Shown: positions 25,739 to 37,000, counted from the stretch's first letter. The stretch is 63,129 bases of DNA from an uncultured Eubacteriales bacterium (GCA_934675165.1 CAKUPP010000006.1:1-63129); one strand, 5' to 3'. The notes: generated by a model not told the origin, from the sequence alone. Program-made: numbers and translations.

Positions 25739-26671
25739 TCAAGTCAAAGCTTTTTTGAGTGTTTCTAAGTTGTGTTTCATAGCATCTATATACGAATTTT
25801 TATCGTCAGAACCGGTCACTATGGGATCTAACGTATATATTTTTGCACCCGTTTCTTGTGAAATTACTTGAGCCGCTTTACACGTGTACTGTGGTTCTAC
25901 AAAAATACAACCAATATTTTTTTCTTTTATGGTAGATATCACATCTGAAATTTGCTTTGCTCCCGGTTCATTCTCTGGTTCACTAGTTATTACTGCAGCA
26001 ATATGAAATCCAAATTCTTTCGCAAAGTAGGGAAACGCTTCATGAAATGTTACAATTTCTTTTCCTCCAAAATCACTCAAATTTTCAACCATTTCTTTTT
26101 TTAAAGATGTTAGTTTTTGAACATATGTATCACAATTTTTTTGATACATATCTTTATGATCGGGATCAACTACAGCAAGCCCGCGAGTAACATTTTTTAC
26201 CTGAGAAATATAATTGTCCACAGAAGTCCAAATATGAGGGTTGTAACTATGACAACAATGATCGTGATCATCTTCATCACAATTATCATGTTCGTGACAG
26301 TGAGAATGTTCACTGCAATCATCCATCAAATTTATTCCTATACTTGAATCTATTATTTTTACATTTGGAATTTCGTGTACAACTTTATCCAAAAAATTTT
26401 CCATACCTGCCCCGTTTATAATAAATGCTGAAGACTTTTCTATGTTTTTAAGATCATCTGACTGCATTTGAAAATTATGCAAACACCCCCTATGACTCTG
26501 AGACATATTGGTAACTTGCACACCATCTACACCATCAACAAGGTTTAATGTAATTATGTGCACAGGATAACACGAGGTAACAAATGTGGTAGCATTTGAA
26601 GAACTTTTTTGACATCCTACTGTAAAAACAAATAAAATAATAATCGTTAAAAAAACAAATGATTTTTTCAA
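25739..26671 (-). CDS. znuA: Zinc-binding lipoprotein ZnuA (cluster A-I)
   Basis: The gene starts at TTG (GAGGT upstream) and encodes 310 aa. A lipoprotein signal ends in VGC; Lgt, which would modify it, is encoded at 52378. A histidine- and acid-rich loop (CSEHSHCHEHDNCDEDDHDH) is typical of zinc rather than manganese binding members, and YNPHIWTS, TFHEAFPYFAKEFG and IFVEPQYT hold the expected metal ligands. No clear Zur operator was found in the 79 bp upstream. Confidence 0.92.
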   Translation of the reverse strand: MKKSFVFLTIIILFVFTVGCQKSSSNATTFVTSCYPVHIITLNLVDGVDGVQVTNMSQSHRGCLHNFQMQSDDLKNIEKSSAFIINGAGMENFLDKVVHEIPNVKIIDSSIGINLMDDCSEHSHCHEHDNCDEDDHDHCCHSYNPHIWTSVDNYISQVKNVTRGLAVVDPDHKDMYQKNCDTYVQKLTSLKKEMVENLSDFGGKEIVTFHEAFPYFAKEFGFHIAAVITSEPENEPGAKQISDVISTIKEKNIGCIFVEPQYTCKAAQVISQETGAKIYTLDPIVTGSDDKNSYIDAMKHNLETLKKALT

Positions 26672-26750
26672 TTTTCATACCTCAACACTTTCTAATATTC
26701 TGTATACAATTATATACGAAAGTCAGTTTGATTTGAAGAGCAATTTTAAT

Positions 26751-27161
26751 TTAAACAGTTATATCATTTTTTATTTTTTCAAAAACCTTTTTACCTACTC
26801 CCTTTATATTCATTAACTCTTCGGGTGAAGAAAATCCACCTTTTGACTTTCGATAATCTACAATTCGTTTTGCTATTGAAGGACCTATGCCACTCAAATT
26901 TTCAGAAATCTCATCTTCAGATGCAGTATTTATATTTATTTTTCCGTTAAATTTTTTCTTTGATTTTTCACCTTTATCTACTGATTTAAGATCTGAATTC
27001 TGCGCTTCAGAAATCACTACTGGGGAAACTTCTGGAACAAAAAATGCATTATATAATATGATAACAGCAAACATCATTACCGCTGATGAAATAAGAATTT
27101 TTATAATCAAACTTTCAGATGAATTTTTTTTATTCAAATTATTATTCTCTTTCGGTTCCAT
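26751..27161 (-). CDS. comEA: ComEA-like helix-hairpin-helix membrane protein
   Basis: The start at 27161 (MEPKENNNL) follows TGAGGT; the frame is open further upstream but would overlap scfB. The 136-aa protein has one N-terminal transmembrane segment and a C-terminal double HhH module (KININTASEDEISENLSGIG, then FSSPEELMNIKGVGKKVFEK), the DNA-binding part of competence protein ComEA. No comEC or type IV pilus gene is near, so a role in DNA uptake is not shown. Confidence 0.85.
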   Translation of the reverse strand: MEPKENNNLNKKNSSESLIIKILISSAVMMFAVIILYNAFFVPEVSPVVISEAQNSDLKSVDKGEKSKKKFNGKININTASEDEISENLSGIGPSIAKRIVDYRKSKGGFSSPEELMNIKGVGKKVFEKIKNDITV

Positions 27162-27190
27162 TTTAAAAACCTCACACTTTTTAGCAAACT

Positions 27191-28546
27191 TCAAGTAAGG
27201 GCATATAAAGCAACCGCACATTCAATTTTCTTTTTTTGCATTTCACAAGCCACATCAAATGGTTTCATTATATCATTACAATAATTATAATTTTTTGATG
27301 CACACCCTCCACTACAATAAAATTTTGCCCAACAATTTTTACACTTTTCTTTATGATAAATACTAGTGTGAAGAAATTTTTTCTTTACACTTTCATTAAA
27401 TGTCCTCGAATTCAAATTCCCCATCAAAAACTCTTCATTACCAATTAACTGATGGCACGCAAAAATATCACCATTTGGCGTTATAGCAACATAATCATTA
27501 CCACATCCGCAGCCCTTTAAACGTTTTATTACGCAAGGGCCTTTTTCTATATCGATACCAAAATTAAAAAAATTTATATTTTCTCCTTGATTTTTCATTT
27601 TTATAAGCAAATGACATAGCTTTTCATTTTCTTCTATCACTTTAGGCAAATCTTCTTTGGTTAACGTATATTTAAAATTTTTATCACACATAACCGGTTC
27701 CATCGAAATTTCACTAAATCCCAAACTATATATGTGCATTACATCTTCTGAAAAATTTAAATTTTTTTTCGTATATGTACCACGTACATAATATTTTTTG
27801 CTGTTTCTTTTCGAAATAAGTTTTTTAAATTTAGGCAAAACAATATCATATGTGCCTTTCCCAGTACGCGTAATTCTAAATCTATCATTAACTTCCTTTC
27901 TTCCATCCAAAGAAAGAACCACGTCATAAATTTCTTTATTTATAAAATTTATTTTTTCATCATCAAGCAAAAGGCCATTCGTTGTGAGTGTAAACCTAAA
28001 ATTTTTGTTGTGTATTTTTTCCAAACTTCGTGCATACTCAATGGTTTTAACTACAACGTCCCAATTTAAAAGAGGCTCTCCGCCAAAAAAATCCATTTCT
28101 AAATTTTTTATTTTCCCAGATTTTTCAATCATAAAATCTACTGCCTTTTTAGCAGTCTCTAAAGGCATTAATTCTCTGCCACACCCAAAATCTCCCTTAG
28201 AAGCGAAACAATAAGAACAAGCCAAATTACAATCATGTGCAACATTAAGGCATACCGCTTTCACAGGTGAATAAAGGCGTTCTTCAGTTACTAAGTCTTT
28301 ATATGTATCTTTAGAAAAAAGTTTTTCCTCATTATAAAGTGCAAGTGCCTCTTGATAAGATTCTCTTATGGAACTTTGAGGATATTTACTTTCAAGTTTC
28401 TTAACAACATATTCTTCTGTGTAATCAAAAAAATTTCCATTTAAATAATCAAGCATATCATAAAAAACGTTATCCACTATATGAACCGCACCACTATTAG
28501 TATCCATCACAAAGTTATTATTCTCAAATTTAAATTTATGTATCAT
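27191..28546 (-). CDS. scfB: SCIFF peptide maturase, radical SAM/SPASM (ScfB)
   Basis: A 451-aa enzyme with the radical SAM cluster motif CNLACSYC (C106, C110, C113), GGEP (MDFFGGEPLLNW) and a C-terminal SPASM domain rich in cysteines (RLKGCGCGNDYVAITPNGDI, KEKCKNCWAKFYCSGGC). This family forms Cys-to-Thr thioether links in SCIFF ranthipeptides. The precursor gene lies 119 bp upstream on the same strand. The enzyme looks intact and keeps its auxiliary-cluster cysteines, although the precursor has lost two cysteines. Confidence 0.93.
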   Translation of the reverse strand: MIHKFKFENNNFVMDTNSGAVHIVDNVFYDMLDYLNGNFFDYTEEYVVKKLESKYPQSSIRESYQEALALYNEEKLFSKDTYKDLVTEERLYSPVKAVCLNVAHDCNLACSYCFASKGDFGCGRELMPLETAKKAVDFMIEKSGKIKNLEMDFFGGEPLLNWDVVVKTIEYARSLEKIHNKNFRFTLTTNGLLLDDEKINFINKEIYDVVLSLDGRKEVNDRFRITRTGKGTYDIVLPKFKKLISKRNSKKYYVRGTYTKKNLNFSEDVMHIYSLGFSEISMEPVMCDKNFKYTLTKEDLPKVIEENEKLCHLLIKMKNQGENINFFNFGIDIEKGPCVIKRLKGCGCGNDYVAITPNGDIFACHQLIGNEEFLMGNLNSRTFNESVKKKFLHTSIYHKEKCKNCWAKFYCSGGCASKNYNYCNDIMKPFDVACEMQKKKIECAVALYALT

Positions 28547-28665
28547 ACCAACACAAGCTAAAATGCTTTTCCCCCTGTTTCATTCTTAATAAAAGTGTAC
28601 ACAAGTAAGTCTTTTGACATAAGTCAAAAGACCACAGTTGAAATATAAAATTAAAATCTTTTATA

Positions 28666-28803
28666 TTATCTCTCACATTTTTGATTACTTACAGTGTTGT
28701 CCACCTTGGATGCAGTTTGACAAGAAGCCTGGCATTCCCCACATCCACCCGTTTCAGCACTTTTTTTAAGGTCAGCCTTATTGATTGTTTTAACGTGTTT
28801 CAT
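28666..28803 (-). CDS. scfA: SCIFF ranthipeptide precursor with only four cysteines (ScfA)
   Basis: The 45-aa peptide starts MKHVKTINKADLKKSAE, continues GGCGECQASCQTASKVDN and ends TVSNQKCER, matching the SCIFF family end to end with no gaps. The family usually has six cysteines in 45 residues; here the fourth and fifth are Ser and Asn, leaving four. AGGAGAG lies just before the ATG, and a TATAAT box is at 28844-28839. In the characterised clostridial homologue CteA the thioether joins the fourth cysteine to the threonine five residues on; here that donor is Ser while the Thr remains. Confidence 0.93.
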   Translation of the reverse strand: MKHVKTINKADLKKSAETGGCGECQASCQTASKVDNTVSNQKCER

Positions 28804-28902
28804 AATGAACTCTCCTATCTATAATTTTGTATATGGTGATTATATCATAATTCTTAAATTTTTTAAACACCTAAGAAAAAATCCAATTAACTAGCACATT
28901 TA

Positions 28903-29916
28903 TTAAGGCAACAATTCAAATTTATACTTGTGATCTTTAGCATATTGCTCAATATCAGAACTTTCATGTCCACATAAAACAATATCTGGACACCCTGTAA
29001 AGAGTTTTTCGCCAAGTATTATATTTTTAGACAAAACAACTACCTTTTTCAGATTCTCACACCCAAAAAACACTCCACTACCTAAAAATTTAACACTTTC
29101 GGAAATCACAACCTCTTTTAACAATAAACAACCACTAAATGCGTGCGATCTAATCTTTTTAACCTTCGGCCCAAACTTTATTTTTTCAAGTCCTTCACAT
29201 CCACCAAATGACGCTTCATCAATAAATTCAAGCTGATCTCCGCATACAACTTCTTTGATATTCCTACAGTCAAAAAAAGCATATTCTTTAATGGTTACCA
29301 CATCGTTAGGGATAATAATATTACCGATTTTATTTTCAGGACAACTAATCAACTCATCGCCTTTTTTATTATATAAAATGCCATCAACTGATTTAAACAC
29401 TAAATTTTGAGAACTTACAGTTATTTCTTTAAGAGAACAACACCCCCATAAACAAAGCTCCATAAAATTATTTAATTTTTCGCCCATATAAAACTTTGTT
29501 AATGATGTACAACCTCCAAAAGCGAGTCTTCCAACGGTTGTCACTCCCTCAGGCAAAATCACTTCTCTAAGTGATACACATCCATAAAAAGCACATTCTT
29601 CAACATTTACTAAATTTTGATCAAAAATAACTTCTTCAATTTCTTCATGATCCAAAAAAACACCAAATTCTATAGATGTTACTTCATCTGGAATTACAAC
29701 CTTTTTGGCATATCCATTATACTCCGTCAACTTTCCATCTTCTATATTAAAATCTTCTACTTCACTTTGCTCTGCTGGATCAGCTTTTTGGACGTCTTCA
29801 ACTTCAGCATCATCAAAATCACTATTTACATCAACAGCATTTAAATATAAATTTCCAGAAAGCACAACAACCAAAACTGATACCAAAACTTTTACCATTT
29901 TTGATAAATTAAACAT
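28903..29916 (-). CDS. Secreted BspA-like leucine-rich-repeat protein (larger)
   Basis: A perfect AGGAGG lies 7 bp before the ATG at 29916 (an adjacent ATG at 29919 is also possible). The protein of about 337 aa has a signal peptide (VKVLVSVLVVVLSGNLYLNA), an acidic linker and eight or nine LRR_5 repeats (for example EECAFYGCVSLREVILPEG, RLAFGGCTSLTKFYMGE), ending near IEQYAKDHKYKFELLP. It lacks a membrane anchor or sorting signal and so is probably secreted or loosely bound. The class is common in host-associated microbes. Confidence 0.85.
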   Translation of the reverse strand: MFNLSKMVKVLVSVLVVVLSGNLYLNAVDVNSDFDDAEVEDVQKADPAEQSEVEDFNIEDGKLTEYNGYAKKVVIPDEVTSIEFGVFLDHEEIEEVIFDQNLVNVEECAFYGCVSLREVILPEGVTTVGRLAFGGCTSLTKFYMGEKLNNFMELCLWGCCSLKEITVSSQNLVFKSVDGILYNKKGDELISCPENKIGNIIIPNDVVTIKEYAFFDCRNIKEVVCGDQLEFIDEASFGGCEGLEKIKFGPKVKKIRSHAFSGCLLLKEVVISESVKFLGSGVFFGCENLKKVVVLSKNIILGEKLFTGCPDIVLCGHESSDIEQYAKDHKYKFELLP

Positions 29917-29977
29917 CATAAATCCTCCTATCATTTACTGTCCAAATTTCACCTACACATAAACATCACGTAGATTA

Positions 29978-31663
29978 CTACTTAATTTTAAAACTATCTT
30001 TAAGCGTGACACTACGATTAAATACTAAATTTTTACCCTCTTTTTCATCCACGCAAAAATATCCTGTTCTCATAAATTGATACGAAATTCCCACTTTTGC
30101 ATCTTTTAAATAATTTTCTAACTTGCAATTTTTTAAAACTTTCAAAGAATCCAAATTCAAAACTTTTGTAAAATCATCTTCAGATTCAGGTTCAGCAACC
30201 GTAAATAAATTTTCATATAAGTTAACCGTGGCATCTATTGCTGTTTTGACATCTACCCAGTGAATAGTACTTTTTATTTTTCTTCCATCAGAGGTATTCC
30301 CCCCTCTAGAATTTTCATCATATTCACAGTAAACTTCTATAACTTTTCCATTTTCATCTTTTTTGCAACCAGTACATTTTACCACATATGCTGATTTTAA
30401 TCTAACTTCATTACCAGGAAATAATCTAAAATATTTTTTTGCAGGTTTCTCCATAAAATCTTCTGCCTCTATATAAACTTCTTTTGAAAAAGAAACTTTA
30501 TGAGTTCCTGCCAATTTATCATTGGGGTTATTTTCCATTTCAAACACTTCATCTTTATTTTCAGGGTAGTTTGTTATTACCAATTTAATTGGATTTAAAA
30601 CACCCATAACCCTGGTAGCTGTTAAATTAAGATCTTCTCTAAGGCAATGTTCAAGAAAAGCGTACTCCACAGTACTTATAACTTTAGAAACACCTATTCT
30701 TTCACAAAAATTTCTTATTGAAGCTGGAGTATAACCTCGACGACGCAATCCGCAAATAGTAGGAAGCCTAGGATCATCCCAATCATCAACAAATCCTTCT
30801 TCAACCAGTTTTCTGAGTTTTCTCTTGCTCATAACAGTATTATTTATATTAAGTCTTGCAAATTCTATCTGACGTGGTTTTTGAGGCAAATCAGAATTAT
30901 TTACCACCCAATCATACAGTGGCCTATGATCTTCAAACTCCAATGAACATAGTGAATGCGTTATTCCCTCTACAGCATCTTCAATCGGATGAGCATAATC
31001 ATACATGGGGTAAATACACCACTCGCCTCCAGATTGATGGTGCAAAGAATGATTAATTCGATAAATAACTGGATCTCTCATATTAAAATTCCCCGAAGCT
31101 AAGTCTATTTTTGCACGTAGCGTCATCTTTCCGTCGGGAAATTCTCCATTTTTCATTCGAATGAATAAATCTAAACTTTCACTCATAGGGCGGTCACGAT
31201 ATGGGCTCACAGCAGCGCTTCCAGCATCTCCACGATTTTTTTTCATCTCTTCCGGAGTAAGTTCACAAACATATGCCAATCCTTTTTTTATAAGATTACA
31301 TGCATTCTCAAACATTATATCAAAATATTCAGAAGCGTAGTAAAATCTATCTTCCCAATCAAATCCTAACCACTTAACATCTTTTTTTATAGAATTCACA
31401 TATTCCACATCTTCTTTGGATGGATTAGTATCATCCATTCTCAAATTACATTTACCTCCAAATTTTTGCGCCGCACCAAAATCAATGCAAATAGCTTTAG
31501 CGTGACCTATATGAAGGTATCCATTAGGTTCAGGCGGAAAACGTGTATGAACTTCTTCACCTTCAAAACGGCCACCTTTTGAAATGTCTTTTTTTATAGC
31601 TTCAAAAACAAAGTTTCCAGTTTTTTCTTCAGGTTTAGTAAACGCTTTAATGGTATTTTCCAT
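29978..31663 (-). CDS. glnS: Glutaminyl-tRNA synthetase
   Basis: The 561-aa class I synthetase shows TRFPPEPNGYLHIGHAKA (HIGH motif), MDDTNPSKEDVEYV and the KMSKS-equivalent VMSKRKL, followed by the beta-barrel anticodon-binding domain. The length is normal. It lies 15 bp downstream of gltX. A dedicated GlnRS means Gln-tRNA need not come from transamidation. Confidence 0.95.
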   Translation of the reverse strand: MENTIKAFTKPEEKTGNFVFEAIKKDISKGGRFEGEEVHTRFPPEPNGYLHIGHAKAICIDFGAAQKFGGKCNLRMDDTNPSKEDVEYVNSIKKDVKWLGFDWEDRFYYASEYFDIMFENACNLIKKGLAYVCELTPEEMKKNRGDAGSAAVSPYRDRPMSESLDLFIRMKNGEFPDGKMTLRAKIDLASGNFNMRDPVIYRINHSLHHQSGGEWCIYPMYDYAHPIEDAVEGITHSLCSLEFEDHRPLYDWVVNNSDLPQKPRQIEFARLNINNTVMSKRKLRKLVEEGFVDDWDDPRLPTICGLRRRGYTPASIRNFCERIGVSKVISTVEYAFLEHCLREDLNLTATRVMGVLNPIKLVITNYPENKDEVFEMENNPNDKLAGTHKVSFSKEVYIEAEDFMEKPAKKYFRLFPGNEVRLKSAYVVKCTGCKKDENGKVIEVYCEYDENSRGGNTSDGRKIKSTIHWVDVKTAIDATVNLYENLFTVAEPESEDDFTKVLNLDSLKVLKNCKLENYLKDAKVGISYQFMRTGYFCVDEKEGKNLVFNRSVTLKDSFKIK

Positions 31664-31678
31664 ATATTTCCCTACTTT

Positions 31679-33109
31679 CTAAAACTTTTTAAGAGCTTTT
31701 TCTATTCTTTTTATAGATTCTTCTCTGCCTAAAATATCCAAAATTTCCACAGCACCACCAGGAGTTACTGCCTTCCCTGACACAGCAATACGCAGTGGCC
31801 ACATTGCTGTTCCATTTTTAATATCGTGTCTCTTTGCAAAATTTATCAAATAATCATGAATTTTTTCGTAATTCCACGGATTCAATTTTTCAAGATCTGG
31901 TTTCATCTCTTTGAGTATTTTTTCAGAAATACAAAGATTAGTCTTGCTCTTTTTATTTTCAAATAAACTTACATCGTATTCAGGAAGAACTTCCAAAAAT
32001 TCAATACTTTCAGAAATTTCAGATAAACGAGAAATACGATTTTGCAGTATTAAAGAAATTTTTTTAAAATCACGACTTGGCGCTACTTTTTTTATATATT
32101 GTTCAGAAATAGAAGCAAATTCTTCAGCAGATTTCAATTTAATATACTCAGAATTAAACCAATCAAGCTTTTTATAATCAAAGATTGCAGGAGACTTACT
32201 TATTCTTTCAGGAGAAAATTCTTTTACAAGCTCTTCAAGAGAAAAAATTTCACGATTACTATCAGGACACCAGCCCAAAAATGCTATGTAGTTTATTATT
32301 GCATCCGGAAGGTAACCTTGATTTACCAATTCCTCAAAACTAACCGCTCCATGGCGCTTTGAGAGTTTAGAAACTGAACCATCTTCATTCTCTCCCATTA
32401 TCAGAGGTAAATGAATATATGTGGGAATTTCCCATCCAAAAGCTTCATACAAAATATTATACTTAGGTGTAGAAGAGAGATATTCACATCCACGAACAAC
32501 ATGTGTTATTTCCATTTCATGATCATCTATTACATTTGCAAAATTATATGTAGGGAATCCATCACTTTTAATCAAAATTTGATCTTCCAGTTCTTTATTT
32601 TCAATAGAAACTTCTCCAAAAACAACATCATTAAAAACAGTTTTCCCGTCTACAGGCATCTTCTGCCGTATAACATATTTTTTTCCTTTATCTAAATTTT
32701 CTTGAATTTCTTCCAAATTTAAATTTCTACATTTATCTTTGTGCCCAGAAATTGGATTTTCGTCACCAGATTTTTCGCAAAAGCAATAATACGCTGCACC
32801 TTTTTCAACAAGTTTTTTCGCATATGTTAAATATTCGTTTTTTCGCTGACTTTGTCTATAAGGGCCATATTGTCCACCAATATCTGGGCCTTCATCGTAT
32901 TTCAAACCCACTGCTGACAACGTATTATATATTACTTCCTCAGCACCTTTAACGAATCTTTCTTGATCGGTATCCTCTATTCTAAGTATGAAATCACCTT
33001 TTGCAGACTTTGCAATTAAGTATTCATATAGTGCCGTCCTCAAATTTCCTATATGCATATAGCCTGTAGGGCTTGGAGCAAAACGCGTTCTTACCTTTAA
33101 ACTATTCAT
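31679..33109 (-). CDS. gltX: Glutamyl-tRNA synthetase
   Basis: The 476-aa class I synthetase has RFAPSPTGYMHIGNLRTALY, a KLSKRHG KMSKS-type loop and the bacterial C-terminal helical cage. A cysteine-containing zinc-like segment (YYCFCEKSG) is partly kept. GAGAGGAAG precedes the start, 13 bp after the VanY gene. Confidence 0.95.
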   Translation of the reverse strand: MNSLKVRTRFAPSPTGYMHIGNLRTALYEYLIAKSAKGDFILRIEDTDQERFVKGAEEVIYNTLSAVGLKYDEGPDIGGQYGPYRQSQRKNEYLTYAKKLVEKGAAYYCFCEKSGDENPISGHKDKCRNLNLEEIQENLDKGKKYVIRQKMPVDGKTVFNDVVFGEVSIENKELEDQILIKSDGFPTYNFANVIDDHEMEITHVVRGCEYLSSTPKYNILYEAFGWEIPTYIHLPLIMGENEDGSVSKLSKRHGAVSFEELVNQGYLPDAIINYIAFLGWCPDSNREIFSLEELVKEFSPERISKSPAIFDYKKLDWFNSEYIKLKSAEEFASISEQYIKKVAPSRDFKKISLILQNRISRLSEISESIEFLEVLPEYDVSLFENKKSKTNLCISEKILKEMKPDLEKLNPWNYEKIHDYLINFAKRHDIKNGTAMWPLRIAVSGKAVTPGGAVEILDILGREESIKRIEKALKKF

Positions 33110-33122
33110 TACTTCCTCTCTC

Positions 33123-34058
33123 CTATTTTATAAAATTTTTAGCAGCATATTCTTCTAAACAAATTCCGCTTTCCTTTATTTTGGGCGCATGTTCTTTGCC
33201 TACATACCTAAAATGCCATGGTTCATATATTACACCCGTAAGATCTTTCCATTTTTTTTGATAGCGTTCAATAAAACCATATTTATGTGCATTATCCATT
33301 AACCATTTGTATTCTTTAGTTTTATAAAAATCATCTCTAACATCATTAAAATCTACTGCAAGACCCGTATTATGTTCACTTGTGCCCGGGCGAGCTACCA
33401 CACTAGCTGCTAATTTTTCTGCCTCTTCTTTAGATATAATTTTTGCAGATTTTTCTTTTTCTACTTGTCTGTTAAAAAGCTTAGTTTGAAGCTGTAAATC
33501 TCTGTACCCTGAAGAAATCCAAAGATTTATACCATCTTTTTTGGCATCAGAAATCATTTCACTTAAAGCTTCACAAGCAACAGATGCGATTTCTTTTCCC
33601 CGACAATTTTTTGTTTTAATTTCAATACTCTCAGGAATAGGGTTATTAGAATTTACCACTATAAGTTCTAAAGAACATGTTTTATTCCACGTCGAAAAAT
33701 CGTACTTTGCTGTATTTGATTGCTTTTTGTTATCAGGTTCTAAATTTTCGCTACTAGTATTTCCCGAATTCTTAAGCTCCATATCAAGTTCATTTTTCTT
33801 TAAAATATCCAGTCCTTGAGAATCATCGCTCACATCACTTAACGAATCAGAATTTTTTACTTGAGATGTTTGACAATTTTCAGGTTCATATTTTTTATCT
33901 ACAAATTTAAAGAACGAAATTATCCCCACAACAAAAAGCAATACTACAGTAACTACTACACTCCACCAAAAAATACTTTTTCTTGCTACTTTTTTTATTT
34001 TCCTACGAATTTTTAACTTATTTTTTTCTCTCTGAGTCAAACGTCTGTAATCATTCAT
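33123..34058 (-). CDS. D-alanyl-D-alanine carboxypeptidase, VanY (M15B) family
   Basis: The 311-aa protein is anchored by an N-terminal helix (SIFWWSVVVTVVLLFVVGII), has a Ser/Asp-rich linker and a zinc peptidase domain with SGYRDLQLQTKLF, SEHNTGLAVDFND (His and Asp ligands) and EPWHFRYVG (His ligand). It trims pentapeptide stems of peptidoglycan. There is no VanRS or ligase nearby, so it is wall maintenance, not glycopeptide resistance. Confidence 0.92.
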   Translation of the reverse strand: MNDYRRLTQREKNKLKIRRKIKKVARKSIFWWSVVVTVVLLFVVGIISFFKFVDKKYEPENCQTSQVKNSDSLSDVSDDSQGLDILKKNELDMELKNSGNTSSENLEPDNKKQSNTAKYDFSTWNKTCSLELIVVNSNNPIPESIEIKTKNCRGKEIASVACEALSEMISDAKKDGINLWISSGYRDLQLQTKLFNRQVEKEKSAKIISKEEAEKLAASVVARPGTSEHNTGLAVDFNDVRDDFYKTKEYKWLMDNAHKYGFIERYQKKWKDLTGVIYEPWHFRYVGKEHAPKIKESGICLEEYAAKNFIK

Positions 34059-34094
34059 TTTAAACGCCTCTTCTTAACTATAATATTTGTAAAA

Positions 34095-37000
34095 TCAACG
34101 GTATAATATTTTGCCTTCTGCACAAAAATTATTTTTAAAATTAATGTCAGTTCTTTTTCTTGAATTTACCACTGCGGAAACACCATTTACTTGACGAATT
34201 TTTCCAGAATCAAAATTTACTCTGCCAAGACTTTCAATAGGTATAATACTCTGCTTATTGTCTTTTTCACCTATTATTCCACCTAAAACAAAAATATTAG
34301 AATTAACGAACCCTTTAATACTCGTAATAAATCCTCCTTTTACAATTAAGTTACCATTAACATCAAATGTATATCGATTATTAGAAGAAAGATATTTTCC
34401 GGAATTAACAACTATTTTTGATAATGCTGAAGAAGAAAACACCATTCCGTTTAAGGAAAAATTTTGTCCAGAGCTTACAAGATACACCTTACAATTTTCA
34501 CCAACTATATTTATAGAAAATTTCTTTATTCCTATACCATATCCATTGTTAATTGTTGCATTATCACTAAGAATAAGTGTAGACGTATCAAACATTTCAA
34601 AACATGAACGAGAAGCGTAAAGTGAAAATGGTTTTCTGGTATTATCCACACAAACACTATCCGCTAAAAATAAAAATGCGTTGTTTTTTAAAATAAATCT
34701 AACATGTGTAAGTTTTGCAACACCTCTTATACATAATGGCCGGTCTATAACAACTTTACTCTTTAGTGAAAATTTATTTTCAAATTTTATTTCTTCAGCA
34801 AGAGTAATTATTGTCCCTACCTTTTTATCTTTAACTGCATTTAAAAATTCTTTTTTATTTTTTACAGTAACGATTCTACTATTCGTAATTACCTTTAAGC
34901 TTTTATTATGATCATTTAAATCTAAGAGATCCGAATAATTATCTACTGTGATTTTTTCTGCATAATCAAGCTTTTTATAAAGCATAAACGCCCTTCTTAA
35001 AGCAAAACTACGATCTACCCACGGGCAATCTGGTATGTTTTTTATAATTTTTGAAACTGTTGCTCCATCTATAAAAGATTTTGAAATCTTGTTTTTAATA
35101 AGTTTAAAAGAGTCTAAATCTTTAAATTCCTTAGATTCAAAATCAAAAGAAAAAGCCTTAAAATGCAAAACACTTTCATCAGCAACAACTTCACAACAAA
35201 CTTGAGAATTAATTTTAGGTGATACTTCTTTTGGAAATTGGTCATAATCATCACTTGCGTAATTTTTTACTCCTGCCGTACCAGGCGTTATAAAAATAGT
35301 ACCTTCAGAAAAATCAAAAACTTTATAACAGTTTCTACAGTCTGCGTCAATAACTTTTTCTTGATCCACGATATCATCCTGCGCAAGAAATGGAGTTCTA
35401 ACATACACATGATCATGACCACCAAAAACCACATCAATTTTTCCTTCGTATGCGAGTGCCTTTATTTGCTTACCTATTCCTTTTACATCTGGGTCTTTAT
35501 GATGTGGCCCATTAGAATATGGAGTTTTATGAGTTAAAAGTATTTTCCAAGGTGTTGTAGCATTCTTTGCTGCAGAAAGTGCAAAATTGTACTGTGTTTT
35601 GTCAATTTCTTCATCAAATCCTGTGTTGGTATTTAAAACTATGAATGTTATATTGTTATGTACAAATGAATAATACATCCCACCTACAGAATTTTGAGCC
35701 GGCACCTTAGTGAGATTAAAATGAGACGCTATGGGATTTTTTACACCAATTTTTAACGATAAAGTATTAATTCTCGCTTCATGATTGCCTCCAAGCGGTA
35801 CAATAGGGCAATTTTTCCATGCATCACTTGAAAAAAGCCACTTCCAATACTCTTCATTATTGCCATCGTCAACAAAATCTCCAAGATGTACGGAAAAATC
35901 AACGTCACCAAATTTTTTCAAAGAATTTTCAAATAAAACTAAAAATCTATCGTAGTCACTTTTTACCATTCCTTGAGAATCCGCTAAAACCATAAATTTT
36001 GTATGATCCATCGATTTACTTATGTTCAAATGATAGACCGGTGTATGTGTATCACCAAAACACAATCTATAAAATAATCTTCCCTTGGGGATACCTTGTA
36101 GCTCTACTGAATGTTCAATCACACTCACCGCTTTAAAACTCGAAACCAATCCAAAATGAATATTCGGAACTAACTTAAAGCTCTCACTAGCTTTGGACTG
36201 AATCCTTTTAAACGTTTCAAAATTTTCACTCAAAGAATATTCCAAAAAAGCTTCTTTATTATCTTTATTTGTAAACCAGCGAAAATTTCTGTCACGACAA
36301 GCGTTTTCTCCTAAACTAACCGTTATTGACCAAAAAGTATCTGAAAAGCAATCCTCTTCTTGAATTTTCATGTCATTTCTATTGATATCACTTAAAAATT
36401 TAGTTGCAATTTCTAATATAATTTCGCTTGCACCTCTAATAAAGCTAGGGCTTACATAACTTTTAGCAAAACTGTAAATAATTTTTCTTATATTTATACC
36501 GCACATACTTATCAATTTTGAAACTTGACCTTTATTAGTTTTTTTATTTAAAAACGTTCTAATTGCAAATGAATCAAAAGTAACTTTAAAATCAAAAAAT
36601 ATATTTTCACTAACTTTTGAAATCATCTCTGAGATGTAATCTGCAAGAAAATCAATCCATTTTTTGATGAATACACCCCTTTTTATAGTTTCAAATGCAG
36701 GTTTTATCCAATCTGGTTTATTATCAGTCGATTTATAATAATTCATTAGTATTAGCATTGCTAAATCGTAAAGAGTTTTTTCTTCAGAATTTTTGGGTTT
36801 ATATATTTCTGTACCAGAAAGATTAAATATAATATCATCGAGCTTATTTATAAGGTAAGTGTCATCAAGGATATATTTTCTTTCAATCTGAGTTATTATG
36901 GAATTAAATGAATCTATGATTTGAACATCAGTAATAGTAATTCTTTTTATAAGCATCCTCAAAAGCCCTACCGGCTCTATTTGAATTCCTCCAAACCTAT

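Noticed and set aside
26672..26750. Zur operator upstream of znuA
   Set aside because: No clear TGATAAT-type palindrome was found in the short AT-rich gap.
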